Below the pieces are notes generated by a model. It was not told where the DNA came from. It saw only the letters and a program-made list of their open reading frames with translations, and did no database searches. A program made the translations under genes and the position numbers. From Cytobacillus solani (GTDB lineage: Bacteria; Bacillota; Bacilli; Bacillales; Cytobacillaceae), in the NCBI RefSeq assembly GCF_001420595.1, contig NZ_LJIX01000006.1, positions 4,740,857 to 4,804,856 on the forward strand: DNA of 64,000 bases. The letters run 5' to 3'. Of this stretch, positions 53,337-62,143 are shown in pieces. How positions within the stretch are numbered: the stretch's first letter is position 1; the number at the start of each line of letters is the position of its first letter.

Positions 53337-54695
53337 TTGATTGACACAACTAGAAAGAAAGTCACTCCTTTAGATGTATTAAAATTTCTTATTCCTTCCC
53401 TTATCGGGATTAGCCTATTTATCGTTCCGTTAAAATATAATGATGAGATTACCATCCCTATTGCTATTCTTTCAGGGTGGATTCAAGATGTACTTGCTGC
53501 CTATCTGCCAGCAATTATGACTGTCATCATTATTTTAACGCTGTTAGGTACAGTTGTCGCAAAACTCTTCAAACCGGCATTTATCATTAATCGTCCTTTT
53601 TTCAATAGTTTATTTAATGTGCCGACTGTCTGGTTTGGAGCAAGAATACTCGGGACTCTATTTGTGATTGCCGCATTTTTTAAAATTGGCCCTGAGTTTA
53701 TTTGGTCAGAAAACACGGGCGGTTTGCTGCTAAATGATTTGCTTCCTGTCCTTTTCTCTGTATTTTTATTTGCCGGCTTGTTTCTTCCTTTATTGTTAGA
53801 CTACGGTCTTCTAGAATTTTTCGGTTCCATGCTAACAAAGGTCATGCGCCCAATTTTTAAGCTTCCAGGAAGATCATCTATCGATTGTATTGCTTCATGG
53901 CTTGGCGATGGTACAATTGGTGTCTTGCTTACGAGCAAACAGTACGAAGAGGGGTATTATACGAAGAGGGAAGCGGCGATTATTGGTACGACGTTCTCCG
54001 TCGTCTCCATTACATTTGCCCTAGTGGTTATTTCTCAGGTTAATTTAGGTCATTTATTTGGTCCGTTTTATTTGACTGTAACTTTAGCAGGATTAGTGGC
54101 AGCAATTATTTGTCCAAGAATTCCGCCACTTTCAAGAAAGCCAGATACGTACATCGGAGATAAAAAAACGGAATTGGATGAATCCGTTCCAAAAGGGTAC
54201 ACAGCATTTAGCTGGGGCGTTGTCCAAGCTGTTGATAAAGCAAAAGAGAATCAAAACATTAAAAGATTCTTCGAGCAAGGATCTAAAAATATTCTTGATA
54301 TGTGGATGGGTGTAGCCCCCATTGTTATGGCACTCGGTACAATCGCACTAATTCTTGCAGAGTATACACCGATATTTAAATTTCTTGGCATCCCGTTTAT
54401 TCCGCTGCTTGAAATTATGCAGGTTCCAGAAGCAAAGGCTGCGTCTGAGACATTAATTGTCGGGTTTGCCGATATGTTTCTTCCATCGGTCATTGGTGCA
54501 TCCATCGAGAGTGAAATGACCCGCTTTATTATTGCTGCTGTATCTGTTACACAGCTTATTTATATGTCAGAGGTTGGCGGACTTTTACTAGGTTCGAAAA
54601 TCCCGGTTTCATTGAAAGATCTGTTTATCATCTTTTTAGAAAGAACGATCATTACATTGCCGGTCATTGTATTGGCTGCCCATATTATCTTTTAA
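53337..54695 (+). CDS. YjiH family membrane protein (nucleoside-recognition/Gate domain)
   Basis: A 452-residue protein with about eleven hydrophobic helices and two Gate-type segments (GRSSIDCIASWLGDGTIGVLLTSKQYEEGYYTKREA in the first; EVGGLLLGSKIP in the second), as in YjiH and the spore-maturation proteins SpmA/B. Substrate unknown. TTG 53337 after AAAGGTGA. Followed directly by a dispersed element. Confidence 0.82.
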   Translation: MIDTTRKKVTPLDVLKFLIPSLIGISLFIVPLKYNDEITIPIAILSGWIQDVLAAYLPAIMTVIIILTLLGTVVAKLFKPAFIINRPFFNSLFNVPTVWFGARILGTLFVIAAFFKIGPEFIWSENTGGLLLNDLLPVLFSVFLFAGLFLPLLLDYGLLEFFGSMLTKVMRPIFKLPGRSSIDCIASWLGDGTIGVLLTSKQYEEGYYTKREAAIIGTTFSVVSITFALVVISQVNLGHLFGPFYLTVTLAGLVAAIICPRIPPLSRKPDTYIGDKKTELDESVPKGYTAFSWGVVQAVDKAKENQNIKRFFEQGSKNILDMWMGVAPIVMALGTIALILAEYTPIFKFLGIPFIPLLEIMQVPEAKAASETLIVGFADMFLPSVIGASIESEMTRFIIAAVSVTQLIYMSEVGGLLLGSKIPVSLKDLFIIFLERTIITLPVIVLAAHIIF

Positions 54696-54696
54696 T

Positions 54697-54851
54697 AAGA
54701 AAAGCGCAAGCGCCTTGATCATCGCCGTACAAATTGGAAGGGCTTCGACTGAGATAAAGGAAACACGGTGAGTGAGCGAACCGATGTTGACTTATCGTAG
54801 GGAGGAGACCTGAAGTTTGATAGGCGATAGGCGCTGGAGCTAGACAATTTC
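54697..54851 (+). repeat. Dispersed element, type A (inverted relative to 10612)
   Basis: Full copy in the orientation AAGAAAAGCGCAAGCGCCTT ... GGCGCTGGAGCTAGACAATT. Its two ends are the same as those of type B elements, while the middle (ACGGTGAGTGAGCGAACCG, GTTGACTTATCGTAGGGAGG) is type A. Confidence 0.85.
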
Positions 54852-54863
54852 CTTTCTCCAAAG

Positions 54864-54872
54864 TTATCCACA
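54864..54872 (+). other. DnaA-box sequence next to the element
   Basis: TTATCCACA in CCAAAGTTATCCACAACATT, about 13 bases beyond the element end; the same 18-base block occurs at 26379. Confidence 0.5.
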
Positions 54873-54904
54873 ACATTCGATTTTATAATTTCCTAGACTA
54901 TAAC

Positions 54905-54937
54905 AAAAAGACGGACCTTAGAAGTCCGTCTTTTTGT
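54905..54937 (-). terminator. Terminator after the Pro/Gly-rich gene
   Basis: AAAAAGACGGAC/GTCCGTCTTTTT perfect stem; serves the minus-strand gene ending at 54938. Confidence 0.88.
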
Positions 54938-55375
54938 TTAAAAGCATTGAAAGGAACGGATTCTGTTGAGATCTGTTCCATAAAATACCCAGCGGAAACC
55001 TCTCCAGCGCCAGCCAGCTACTGAGGTTCTTCCTACAAATGTTGGGAAAAACCAAAAACTCCGTCCGTTTTCAAGCCAGATGTAAGTAAAACGGCGTAAA
55101 CAACCTCTAATAGCTCCTGGGTCTACTGCAAATGTACCAAAGGATGATTGCTGCTGCATTTGTGGTGTAAAGGATGGCGGGGGCGAAGAGGGTGGTCCAT
55201 CCTGCTGGCCTCCTCCTTGCTGTTGACCCGGTTGGCCCTGCCCTGGCGGGAATCCTGGCGGAAATCCAGGTGGGAAGCCTGGCATTCCCCCTCCTCCACC
55301 AGGGAAAATTCTTTCATCCATTATTGGACCTTCAACATTATAAGGAAATGAATAAGGGTAGTTTCGATAATCCAT
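54938..55375 (-). CDS. Pro/Gly/Gln-rich protein with aromatic C-terminal domain
   Basis: A 145-residue protein in two parts. Residues 20-75 are low complexity: three PGFPP repeats, then Gly/Gln-rich, then Ser/Pro. From about 85 the sequence is rich in Trp, Phe and Arg (AIRGCLRRFTYIWLENGRSFWFFPTFVGRTSVAGW) and ends IRSFQCF. No signal peptide or membrane helix. Composition fits a coat or other surface protein of spores, but no family is certain. ATG 55375 after GAGGAG. Confidence 0.7.
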   Translation of the reverse strand: MDYRNYPYSFPYNVEGPIMDERIFPGGGGGMPGFPPGFPPGFPPGQGQPGQQQGGGQQDGPPSSPPPSFTPQMQQQSSFGTFAVDPGAIRGCLRRFTYIWLENGRSFWFFPTFVGRTSVAGWRWRGFRWVFYGTDLNRIRSFQCF

Positions 55376-55505
55376 TGATTTTATTCTCCTCTCTTCATGC
55401 ATTCCATTTAATGTATGCCAGTAGCCTATTTGTGTGTTTGACTGTTTCTATTTAATTTCAATATATATTTAGTGTCCATCCTAACGATATTAAATCATCC
55501 ATTTG

Positions 55506-56609
55506 TCAAAGAGCGGTGCTTGGCACCATATTGGAGATTTCTTTTCGGATATTGTTTTTCAGGAGGTCAACGACTGAAAAATCCATTGCTTCTATATAAA
55601 TTGCTTCTAATTTATCACGGTGTTCCTTTGCCTGTGCCAGATAAGAGATCGCTTCTTTCATTCTTGCCTTATACTGCTTGCTTATCTCATTAATTTGTTC
55701 TGCAAAAATTTCATCCGTTCCCGGAGTGACAAATTCCTCATACGTATCGATGATTTCGTCCCCAGCCAGACTTGGAAAATATTCATGTGGGCTTGTGCTA
55801 TCAAATATAGCTATACCAAGCTCACGTATAATTAACATATCTAAGCTATGAGGATCGAAGCCACAATGATAAATTTCAATATCCAGTCCCCTATTTACAG
55901 CCTCAGAAGCTAGTTTTTTCAGCATGGTTGATTTTCCTGTTCCCGCTCGGCCTTTAATAAAATATCGCTTTGGCAAATCCTCTGTTAAATTGGGGACAAA
56001 GTCCACCGCACCCTTTGGTGTTGCTGCTCCTAAGAATCGATGCCTCACATCGGATTGCTTATTTAAATAGATATTTCCATAAAAATCAGCAATCAACTTG
56101 TTTGTAAGCTGATCCGCCTTACTAAAATCCATATGATCAAAATAAATATTTTCCCAAATATCATGTATCTTTAATGCTTCTTCAAATGTACTATATGCAG
56201 CTTCAAATGATTTACTAGCCTCATTGCTAATTTTAAGAATACTTTCCTTCTGATTAGCAAGTGCCTTTGAATCCCATGCCTCTCCAAGATTCACATATTC
56301 CTCAATCGCACCAGGCGCCTTAGGCTCTATGACATGTGGGGCTGTTCCATCGACGATGCCTACTCTTAGTTCTGGAATCAAAACTCCATCAATGGAGTCA
56401 TTATCTGAAGAACAATGAAGATATTCTATATCATAGTCCTTATCCGCCCATTCCGTTCCAATTGCTTTCATTAAAGAGGACTTTCCTGTTCCAGGACCGC
56501 CTTTTAATATAAAGATGCGATTAAGTCCTTGCAGATTTGATTCATACAAGCTATAAAAACCACGGGCTGTATTTCCGCCGGCAAAGTAATTTTTTATCTT
56601 TCCAGCCAC
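55506..56609 (-). CDS. Tandem P-loop ATPase (PRK06851-type)
   Basis: A 367-residue protein with two homologous P-loop halves: GGPGTGKSSL (first half, about 33-42) and GRAGTGKSTM (second half, about 219-228), each followed by a similar pattern (DYDIEYLHCSSDNDSIDGVLIPEL versus GLDIEIYHCGFDPHSLDMLIIREL) and HV/HEY segments. This internal duplication is the mark of the family; function unknown. GTG 56609 follows AAAGGA and gives the family's VAGKIKNYFAGG start; the frame open to 56723 runs into the phased array and is probably not coding. Confidence 0.8.
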   Translation of the reverse strand: MAGKIKNYFAGGNTARGFYSLYESNLQGLNRIFILKGGPGTGKSSLMKAIGTEWADKDYDIEYLHCSSDNDSIDGVLIPELRVGIVDGTAPHVIEPKAPGAIEEYVNLGEAWDSKALANQKESILKISNEASKSFEAAYSTFEEALKIHDIWENIYFDHMDFSKADQLTNKLIADFYGNIYLNKQSDVRHRFLGAATPKGAVDFVPNLTEDLPKRYFIKGRAGTGKSTMLKKLASEAVNRGLDIEIYHCGFDPHSLDMLIIRELGIAIFDSTSPHEYFPSLAGDEIIDTYEEFVTPGTDEIFAEQINEISKQYKARMKEAISYLAQAKEHRDKLEAIYIEAMDFSVVDLLKNNIRKEISNMVPSTAL

Positions 56610-56724
56610 TTTTACACGTCCTTTCCCGTATTTAGCTGATTTGCTTTCACCTTTACGATATGCAAAATGGGGTTCATGGGTGAATGCCCAATTAAATAGA
56701 ATTTCATATGGAGCATTTTTCAAC

Positions 56725-56822
56725 TTTATCGGGCTAGTTTTTTAGTTTATCTAGCATTTTGATTATTTTATCGAGCTATTCTCATGGTTTATCTAGCATT
56801 TTGAGTACTTTATCGAGCATTT
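56725..56822. repeat. Phased short-repeat array 3 (five units, exact 21 bp period)
   Basis: TTTATC starts at 56725, 56746, 56767, 56788 and 56809, four steps of exactly 21. Cores alternate: TTTATCGGGC, TTTATCTAGC, TTTATCGAGC, TTTATCTAGC, TTTATCGAGC, often followed by ATTTTGA. A degenerate sixth unit (GGAGCATTTTT) may lie at about 56704. It is located between the ybaK terminator and the tandem P-loop gene. Confidence 0.85.
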
Positions 56823-56833
56823 GCATTGAATTC

Positions 56834-56866
56834 AAAAAAAGAATGCCTACAAATCTTGCAGGCATC
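56834..56866 (-). terminator. Terminator of the ybaK-type gene
   Basis: GATGCCTGCA/TG-AGGCATTC stem with T7 on the minus strand. Confidence 0.82.
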
Positions 56867-56882
56867 CTATACTAAAATTTCA

Positions 56883-57365
56883 CTATACAGTTTTACAAAT
56901 ATCTGCTTGTTTTCCCTGAATAGCTTGCATTAAGTCCTCAGGATTCATTTCCATTTGCAAGCCAATTCTGCCTCCACTGACAACCATTCTTTCCAATGTC
57001 ATTGCCTGTACGGCAATAAATGCTGGATATTGCTTCTTCATCCCAACAGGTGAGCATCCTCCACGAATATAGCCTGTAAGCTTCTGTATATCCTTAACGG
57101 GGATCATTTCCATTTTCTTCTCACCTGCAGCTTTTGCTGCCTTTTTTAAATCAAGCTCATCTCCTACTGGAATAATAAATACATATACTTGGTTACTGCT
57201 TCCATAGGCAACAAGTGTTTTATATACCCATTTCGGATCCCGATTTATTTTTTCAGCCACTGACAGCCCATCAATTTTTCCATCCTGGTTATCATAGGTG
57301 ATTAATTCATAGGAAAGCTTTTTTGAATCAAGAATACGCATGGCATTTGTCTTTCCTTGCGCCAT
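56883..57365 (-). CDS. ybaK: Cys-tRNA(Pro) deacylase (YbaK/EbsC)
   Basis: Editing enzyme of 160 residues that hydrolyses Cys-tRNA(Pro). KTNAMRILDSKKLSYELITY at the N-terminus, catalytic Lys in VYKTLVAYG, and RGGCSPVGMKKQYPAFI with the conserved GG-SP-G motif. Start ATG 57365 after a purine-rich GGGGGAAC site. Confidence 0.92.
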   Translation of the reverse strand: MAQGKTNAMRILDSKKLSYELITYDNQDGKIDGLSVAEKINRDPKWVYKTLVAYGSSNQVYVFIIPVGDELDLKKAAKAAGEKKMEMIPVKDIQKLTGYIRGGCSPVGMKKQYPAFIAVQAMTLERMVVSGGRIGLQMEMNPEDLMQAIQGKQADICKTV

Positions 57366-57584
57366 GTTGTTCCCCCCTTTATGAAAGGAATATATATTTT
57401 TATAAAATAATATAATTGAGAAAATACTCTTAAAAATTAATATGTATACTTTGAAAATTTTGACTTATATCTAAGAAAAAGTGCTATCATAGAAGTTGAC
57501 ATATTTATTATAGTAGCTTATCTGTCATATCCTTGTCTAATTAACTTTGATAGCCATAAAACAACAAATGAGGGGTACATATGA

Positions 57585-59006
57585 ATGCTGGGAAAGATTA
57601 CTTTAGATCATCCGCAATTATTTATCCAGGCTTTTGAGAATTCTGCAATTGGAATGGCATTAATAGCAGCAAATGATGGCGAACTATTAAAGGTAAATCA
57701 AGCGCTATGCAGCATCCTTGGCTATGAAGAACAGGAGATGCTAAAATTAAAAATATTTGATATCACTCATCCAGACGACTCAGAAAACGATTTACATATA
57801 GTTCATTTATTATTAAATGGGAAAGAGCATTCCTACCATTCAGAAAGACGTTATATACATAAGGAAGGGTATGAAATATGGGCATTAATGAGCGTCTCCT
57901 TAGTAAGAGATGAACAGCAAAACCCCATTTTTTATATCAGTCAAATTCAGGACATTTCTAACAGAAGGCGAACAGAGGAAAAGCTGCGAGAAGGGGAAGA
58001 TAGGTACCATCGCATTGTAGAGGAGTCTCCTGATGGTGTGATTATTTTAAGAGATGAACGCTGCCTCTTCATTAATCAAACAGGTGTTGAAATGCTTCGT
58101 TTTAAGGGAAAGAGTGACATTGTTGGACGACCCATCTATGATTTTGTTCACCCCGATGACCACCAACGCTTAAAACAGCGTGATATGCATAATGGTTCAA
58201 TCGGACCCATCGAAAAACGATTTATTCGAATGGATGGGAAAGTAATTGATGTGGAACTGAAAACAATCCCTACCATTTACCAGGACAATCCAGCGGTTCA
58301 TGTCATAATGAGAGATATTAGTGAACGAAAACAAACGCAGGATTTAATCATTAATTCTGAAAAGCTTACCATTGCCGGGCAATTAGCCGCGGGCATTGCT
58401 CATGAAGTTAGAAACCCTTTAACCGCCATTAAAGGTTTTTTTCAAATGATGGAGAAGGATCTGAAAGGCAGTAAGATGTATTTTGATGTGATCAGTTCAG
58501 AGATCAATCGAATTGAAACCATTCTTAATGAGCTATTAGTACTTGCAAGACCACAGCAAATCAAATATGAACGAAAGAATATAGAAGTTATTATCAATCA
58601 TGTCATTACACTATTAAAAACACAATCCAATTTAAATAGCATTGAATTAATCAAAAGCATCGAACCAAACTTACCGCTCATCAAGTGCAATGAGAATCAA
58701 TTAAAACAAGTGTTTATCAACTTCCTAAAAAATGCAATTGAAGCAATGGAAAAGGGCGGAAGAATAACAATTGAAATCCGTAAGCATCACACAGATACGA
58801 TTATGATACAAATCGTTGATCAAGGCAGCGGCATACCAGAACACCTATTAAGTAAAATTGGAGAACCCTTTTTTACAACAAAAGAACAAGGAACAGGATT
58901 AGGCTTAATGATATGTAAAAATATTATTGAAGAGCATAAAGGAAATCTACACATTGATAGCTCTTCCAATGGAACGAGAGTAGAAATATTATTACCATTA
59001 TTATAA
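57585..59006 (+). CDS. PAS-domain histidine kinase (sporulation-kinase-like)
   Basis: Soluble kinase of 473 residues: PAS1 (about 10-125; AFENSAIGMALIAANDGELLKVN), PAS2 (about 140-245; IVEESPDGVIILRDERCLFIN), HisKA with phospho-acceptor His in GIAHEVRNPLTAIKGFFQMM, HATPase with N-box NFLKNAIEAM and DQGSGIP, TKEQGTGLGLMICKNII. The layout and LTAIKGFFQ stretch are those of KinA/KinE, which feed the Spo0A phosphorelay. No response regulator is adjacent, as usual for phosphorelay kinases. ATG 57585 after GAGGGG. Confidence 0.9.
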   Translation: MLGKITLDHPQLFIQAFENSAIGMALIAANDGELLKVNQALCSILGYEEQEMLKLKIFDITHPDDSENDLHIVHLLLNGKEHSYHSERRYIHKEGYEIWALMSVSLVRDEQQNPIFYISQIQDISNRRRTEEKLREGEDRYHRIVEESPDGVIILRDERCLFINQTGVEMLRFKGKSDIVGRPIYDFVHPDDHQRLKQRDMHNGSIGPIEKRFIRMDGKVIDVELKTIPTIYQDNPAVHVIMRDISERKQTQDLIINSEKLTIAGQLAAGIAHEVRNPLTAIKGFFQMMEKDLKGSKMYFDVISSEINRIETILNELLVLARPQQIKYERKNIEVIINHVITLLKTQSNLNSIELIKSIEPNLPLIKCNENQLKQVFINFLKNAIEAMEKGGRITIEIRKHHTDTIMIQIVDQGSGIPEHLLSKIGEPFFTTKEQGTGLGLMICKNIIEEHKGNLHIDSSSNGTRVEILLPLL

Positions 59007-59021
59007 GTTGTTTGCAAAAAT

Positions 59022-59075
59022 AGGCTGTCTAAAAAGTTCATGAATGAGTGACTTTTTAGACAGCCTTTAGATTTT
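59022..59075. terminator. Bidirectional terminator
   Basis: AGGCTGTCTAAAAAGT and its perfect complement around a 13-base loop, between convergent genes. Confidence 0.9.
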
Positions 59076-59091
59076 TATACTCTCTCTATTA

Positions 59092-59577
59092 TTAATCTTG
59101 TTTTTTAAATGAACTTGGCATAACTACAGCAACCACTTCTCCGCGAGCACATACCGCATCATTGGCAAATACCTCTACATCGACTTTCCATTTCTTCGGA
59201 TGGATTTCTGTCACTGTCCCTATCGCTGTTAATGGCACACCATCTGGAGTTGGCTTCACAAAGTCAACCTTCAAGGATGCTGTAACAAAACGCGGTGGCT
59301 CAGCACCATCCCCTACTTCATGTCCATTTTTACGATGGAGCGCTAATGAAGCAGAACCTGTTCCATGGCAGTCAATGAGTGAAGCAATTAATCCGCCATA
59401 AACAAAGCCAGGAATGGCCTTATGTTCTTTTTCTGGTGTATAGACTGTCATTGTTTGTTCCCCTTGCCAGCCTGTGCGAAAATGATGCCCATCTTCATTC
59501 AGACGGCCGCAGCCATAGCACCAAGCAAAATCATCCGGATAAATATCTTGAACAGCATTTACTACTTTTTTCTCCAT
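59092..59577 (-). CDS. PaaI-type hotdog thioesterase
   Basis: A 161-residue hotdog-fold protein. CYGCGRLNEDGHHFRT (with two Cys) at the N-terminus, PGFVYGGLIASLIDCHGTGSA (long hotdog helix with catalytic Asp), SLKVDFVKPTPDG. Acyl-CoA substrate unknown. Monocistronic. Confidence 0.88.
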   Translation of the reverse strand: MEKKVVNAVQDIYPDDFAWCYGCGRLNEDGHHFRTGWQGEQTMTVYTPEKEHKAIPGFVYGGLIASLIDCHGTGSASLALHRKNGHEVGDGAEPPRFVTASLKVDFVKPTPDGVPLTAIGTVTEIHPKKWKVDVEVFANDAVCARGEVVAVVMPSSFKKQD

Positions 59578-59610
59578 TATACTACCCCCTTTTCAGAATA
59601 GTATAACATA

Positions 59611-60909
59611 TCAAACGCTTTTTTCTTTTTTAAAATTTGGATAGCCAATGAGTATGGCTGCTACACCACAAATTCCTATTAGAATCGGATAATAAGAGAA
59701 AGGCAGAATGCTTACTGGTGAAATACTAGCAACACCTGCAGCAACTAGGATTTGTGCTCCATACGGAATTAACCCCTGTACACAGCATGAGAAAATATCT
59801 AAGAGACTAGCCGATTTTCGCGGATCAATTTCATATTGATCGGCAATATTTTTGGCAAGCGGTCCCGCAATCAAAATTGAAATCGTATTATTGGCAGTTG
59901 ATAAATCAGTTAGTCCGACAAGTCCAGCAATGCCAAACTCTGCTCCCTTTTTGGATTTGATATTTCGGGTTACTCTATGAAGCAAAAAGTCGATCCCGCC
60001 ATTATGCTTAATTACCTCTACCATACCAGCTATCAAAATAGCTAGAAAGGAAATCTCATACATTCCAGCCATTCCTTCTCCAACCTTTTGAACCAATGGC
60101 ATCATTTGATAGCTTCCATCCGCCAATCCAACAACTCCTGCTAATCCAATTCCTAATGCCAAGACAAGAAAAACATTCATCCCAATTAAGGCAAAAATAA
60201 TGACTAAAACATATGGAAGAATTTTTACTAAGTGATAGGAATGTTGCGTAATTTCGGCATTTTCTCCCATTGTCACAATGCCTAGGATGACACATGTCAC
60301 AATGGCTGCCGGTAAGACAATCCAGAAGTTCACTTTAAATTTATCCTTCATTTGTGTATTTTGTGAACGAACAGCAGTAATTGTTGTATCAGATATAAAG
60401 GAAAGATTATCACCAAACATAGATCCGCCAATAACGGCCGCCATGGAAAGCGCCAATGAAATATCTGTTTGCTCACTTATTCCAACTCCAATTGGAGCAA
60501 GTGCAACAATCGTCCCCATCGATGTTCCCATCGAAAGAGAAATAAAGCAGGCAATAATAAATATTCCGACCATTAATAGGTTTTGCGGGATGACTGAAAG
60601 CGCAAAGTTTACTGTCGAATCAACTGCCCCCATCCCCTTAGCCACTTCTGAAAACGCTCCTGCTAGGAGGAAAATGATAACCATAAGCATCACATTTAAG
60701 TTTCCTGCCCCTTTGCAGAAAATATCTACTTTATTACTGAACGTTTCCTTTCGATTCATTACTAATGCAACTGCACCAGAGATTGCAATGGCAACAATGA
60801 CAGGAAACTTATAAAAATCTCCCGTCACAATTCCTGTTCCAATAAATAATATTAAAAAGACCACGAAAGGCAGCAGCGCCCACGGGTTCCCTTTTTTACC
60901 CAGTTCCAT
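59611..60909 (-). CDS. NhaC-family transporter under SAM riboswitch (probable methionine transporter)
   Basis: A 432-residue membrane protein with eleven or twelve helices; SFISLSMGTSMGTIVALAPIG and GDNLSFISDTTITAVRSQ (written here from two places) are NhaC antiporter-family motifs. The gene is preceded by a SAM-I riboswitch, and NhaC-family members with an S-box leader were proposed as methionine transporters (MetT). ATG 60909 after GGAGGTG; the frame open to 60966 lies inside the riboswitch terminator and is not coding. Confidence 0.85.
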   Translation of the reverse strand: MELGKKGNPWALLPFVVFLILFIGTGIVTGDFYKFPVIVAIAISGAVALVMNRKETFSNKVDIFCKGAGNLNVMLMVIIFLLAGAFSEVAKGMGAVDSTVNFALSVIPQNLLMVGIFIIACFISLSMGTSMGTIVALAPIGVGISEQTDISLALSMAAVIGGSMFGDNLSFISDTTITAVRSQNTQMKDKFKVNFWIVLPAAIVTCVILGIVTMGENAEITQHSYHLVKILPYVLVIIFALIGMNVFLVLALGIGLAGVVGLADGSYQMMPLVQKVGEGMAGMYEISFLAILIAGMVEVIKHNGGIDFLLHRVTRNIKSKKGAEFGIAGLVGLTDLSTANNTISILIAGPLAKNIADQYEIDPRKSASLLDIFSCCVQGLIPYGAQILVAAGVASISPVSILPFSYYPILIGICGVAAILIGYPNFKKEKSV

Positions 60910-60946
60910 AAAGTGCACCTCCGTAAAATTTTCCTTCGAACATAAC

Positions 60947-61120
60947 AAAAGACCTCTTCTCACCACAGCAAGAAGAGGCCTTATAAACGAATTTATAAAA
61001 CACTCCTCTTATCTCTCAAGCACATTTGCTTGCTGGATTTGGCACAGCAACTCTAGTTTCCTACAGTTCCGCTGCCGAGATATCATCGGGCCAGTCCCTC
61101 CATCTCTCTGGATAAGAAGA
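60947..61120 (-). promoter_or_regulatory. SAM-I (S-box) riboswitch with terminator
   Basis: Read on the minus strand: P1 UCUUCUUAUC (61120-61111) pairs over 10 bp with GAUAAGAGGA (61013-61004); after the 5' strand comes CAGAGAGAUGGAGGGACUGG with CCCGAUGA and CGGCAGC, the S-box core. The terminator GGCCTCTTCT...AGAAGAGGTC with T4 is at 60980-60947. The 3' strand of P1 (AAGAGG) can also pair with CCTCTT of the terminator, which gives the antiterminator. High SAM should stop transcription. Confidence 0.95.
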
Positions 61121-61343
61121 TATAAACGATCTATTTGAATAAGTAACAGATTACATGATTTCTTGTATTCATGCAACGGTAAATTTTTGGATATTTCTTT
61201 TGCTGTAAATTGATTCTACTGCCACTTATTTCATTTCCCACACAATTGGAAGGAAATAAATTATAATGAAGTAGAAACTTTTCATAGAAAACGAATGTAT
61301 ATAATATATAGCCCATTTTCAATATTCGACAAGGAGGATCCAT

Positions 61344-62075
61344 ATGGCACATATAAAAGATACGAGCGCAGCCAAGGAGGAAATCCTTGCTGGAAGCAGA
61401 GAAGCAGCAGCATCCATAGCGATGGGAACGAGAAAAAGATCTTCTATCCCATTTCCCTCATTTGGCAAGTCTTTTAAGTTACGAGTTTTATTGATTGCTA
61501 TTATCGTTTTTTTAATAGGCAGCTTAGGTGCGTTTACCTATTTAAAATTGTTTACTGGCAGCACCTACCAAAGCGAAACAATTAATATTGTTGAAGGCGT
61601 TCAAGAATTGGCAACCTTAGCTACCGCACAGGCTGTTGTCACAACAGTGATCAAAGAAGAAGATAATAAACTATTTAATAAAGAAATCAGTGTGAATTTC
61701 CCCGGTACAAAAAGGACGGTACTTCTCATTGTTCCTGCAACAGTACTTGCTGGTGTTGATCTGCAAACAGTTACGGATGAAAACTTTGTAATTGATGAGG
61801 AAAACAAAGAAATTAAACTAACTCTTCCGCATGCGGCATTGATCCAAGATCCATCTATTAACATGGACAAAGTACAAACGTACTCTGAGGAAGGCCTGTT
61901 TAGAAGTGAAGTGAAATGGGACGAGGGGTATGACCTTGCTGCAAAAGCACAGACTGAGATTATAAAAGAAGCTGAAAATATCGGATTATTAACGAAAGCA
62001 GAGGATAGTGCAGTAAAGGTATTAAGTCATTTCTTTCAACAGCTTGGCTATGAAGCACGCGTTGAATTTAAATAA
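61344..62075 (+). CDS. DUF4230 domain membrane-anchored protein
   Basis: A 243-residue protein: cytoplasmic N-terminus of about 47 residues, one membrane helix (LRVLLIAIIVFLIGSLGAFTYL), then an outside domain with VQELATLATAQAVVTTVIKEED and RSEVKWDEGYDLAAKAQTEII, a DUF4230 pattern. Function unknown. ATG 61344 after AAGGAGG. Confidence 0.8.
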   Translation: MAHIKDTSAAKEEILAGSREAAASIAMGTRKRSSIPFPSFGKSFKLRVLLIAIIVFLIGSLGAFTYLKLFTGSTYQSETINIVEGVQELATLATAQAVVTTVIKEEDNKLFNKEISVNFPGTKRTVLLIVPATVLAGVDLQTVTDENFVIDEENKEIKLTLPHAALIQDPSINMDKVQTYSEEGLFRSEVKWDEGYDLAAKAQTEIIKEAENIGLLTKAEDSAVKVLSHFFQQLGYEARVEFK

Positions 62076-62081
62076 CAATAG

Positions 62082-62117
62082 AAAATGGGTGGTGCGCACA
62101 GCACAACCCATTTTTTA
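62082..62117 (+). terminator. Terminator of the DUF4230 gene
   Basis: AAATGGGT-GT/AC-ACCCATTT stem with T6. Confidence 0.8.
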
Positions 62118-62143
62118 TACTTCTACTAGACTTATTTTGTCTT

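Noticed and set aside
56610-56723. N-terminal extension of the tandem P-loop protein
   Set aside because: It enters the phased array region, and a GTG start with ribosome-binding site gives the family-like N-terminus.
60910-60966. N-terminal extension of the NhaC-family protein
   Set aside because: It would be encoded by the riboswitch terminator; the ATG at 60909 has a strong ribosome-binding site.
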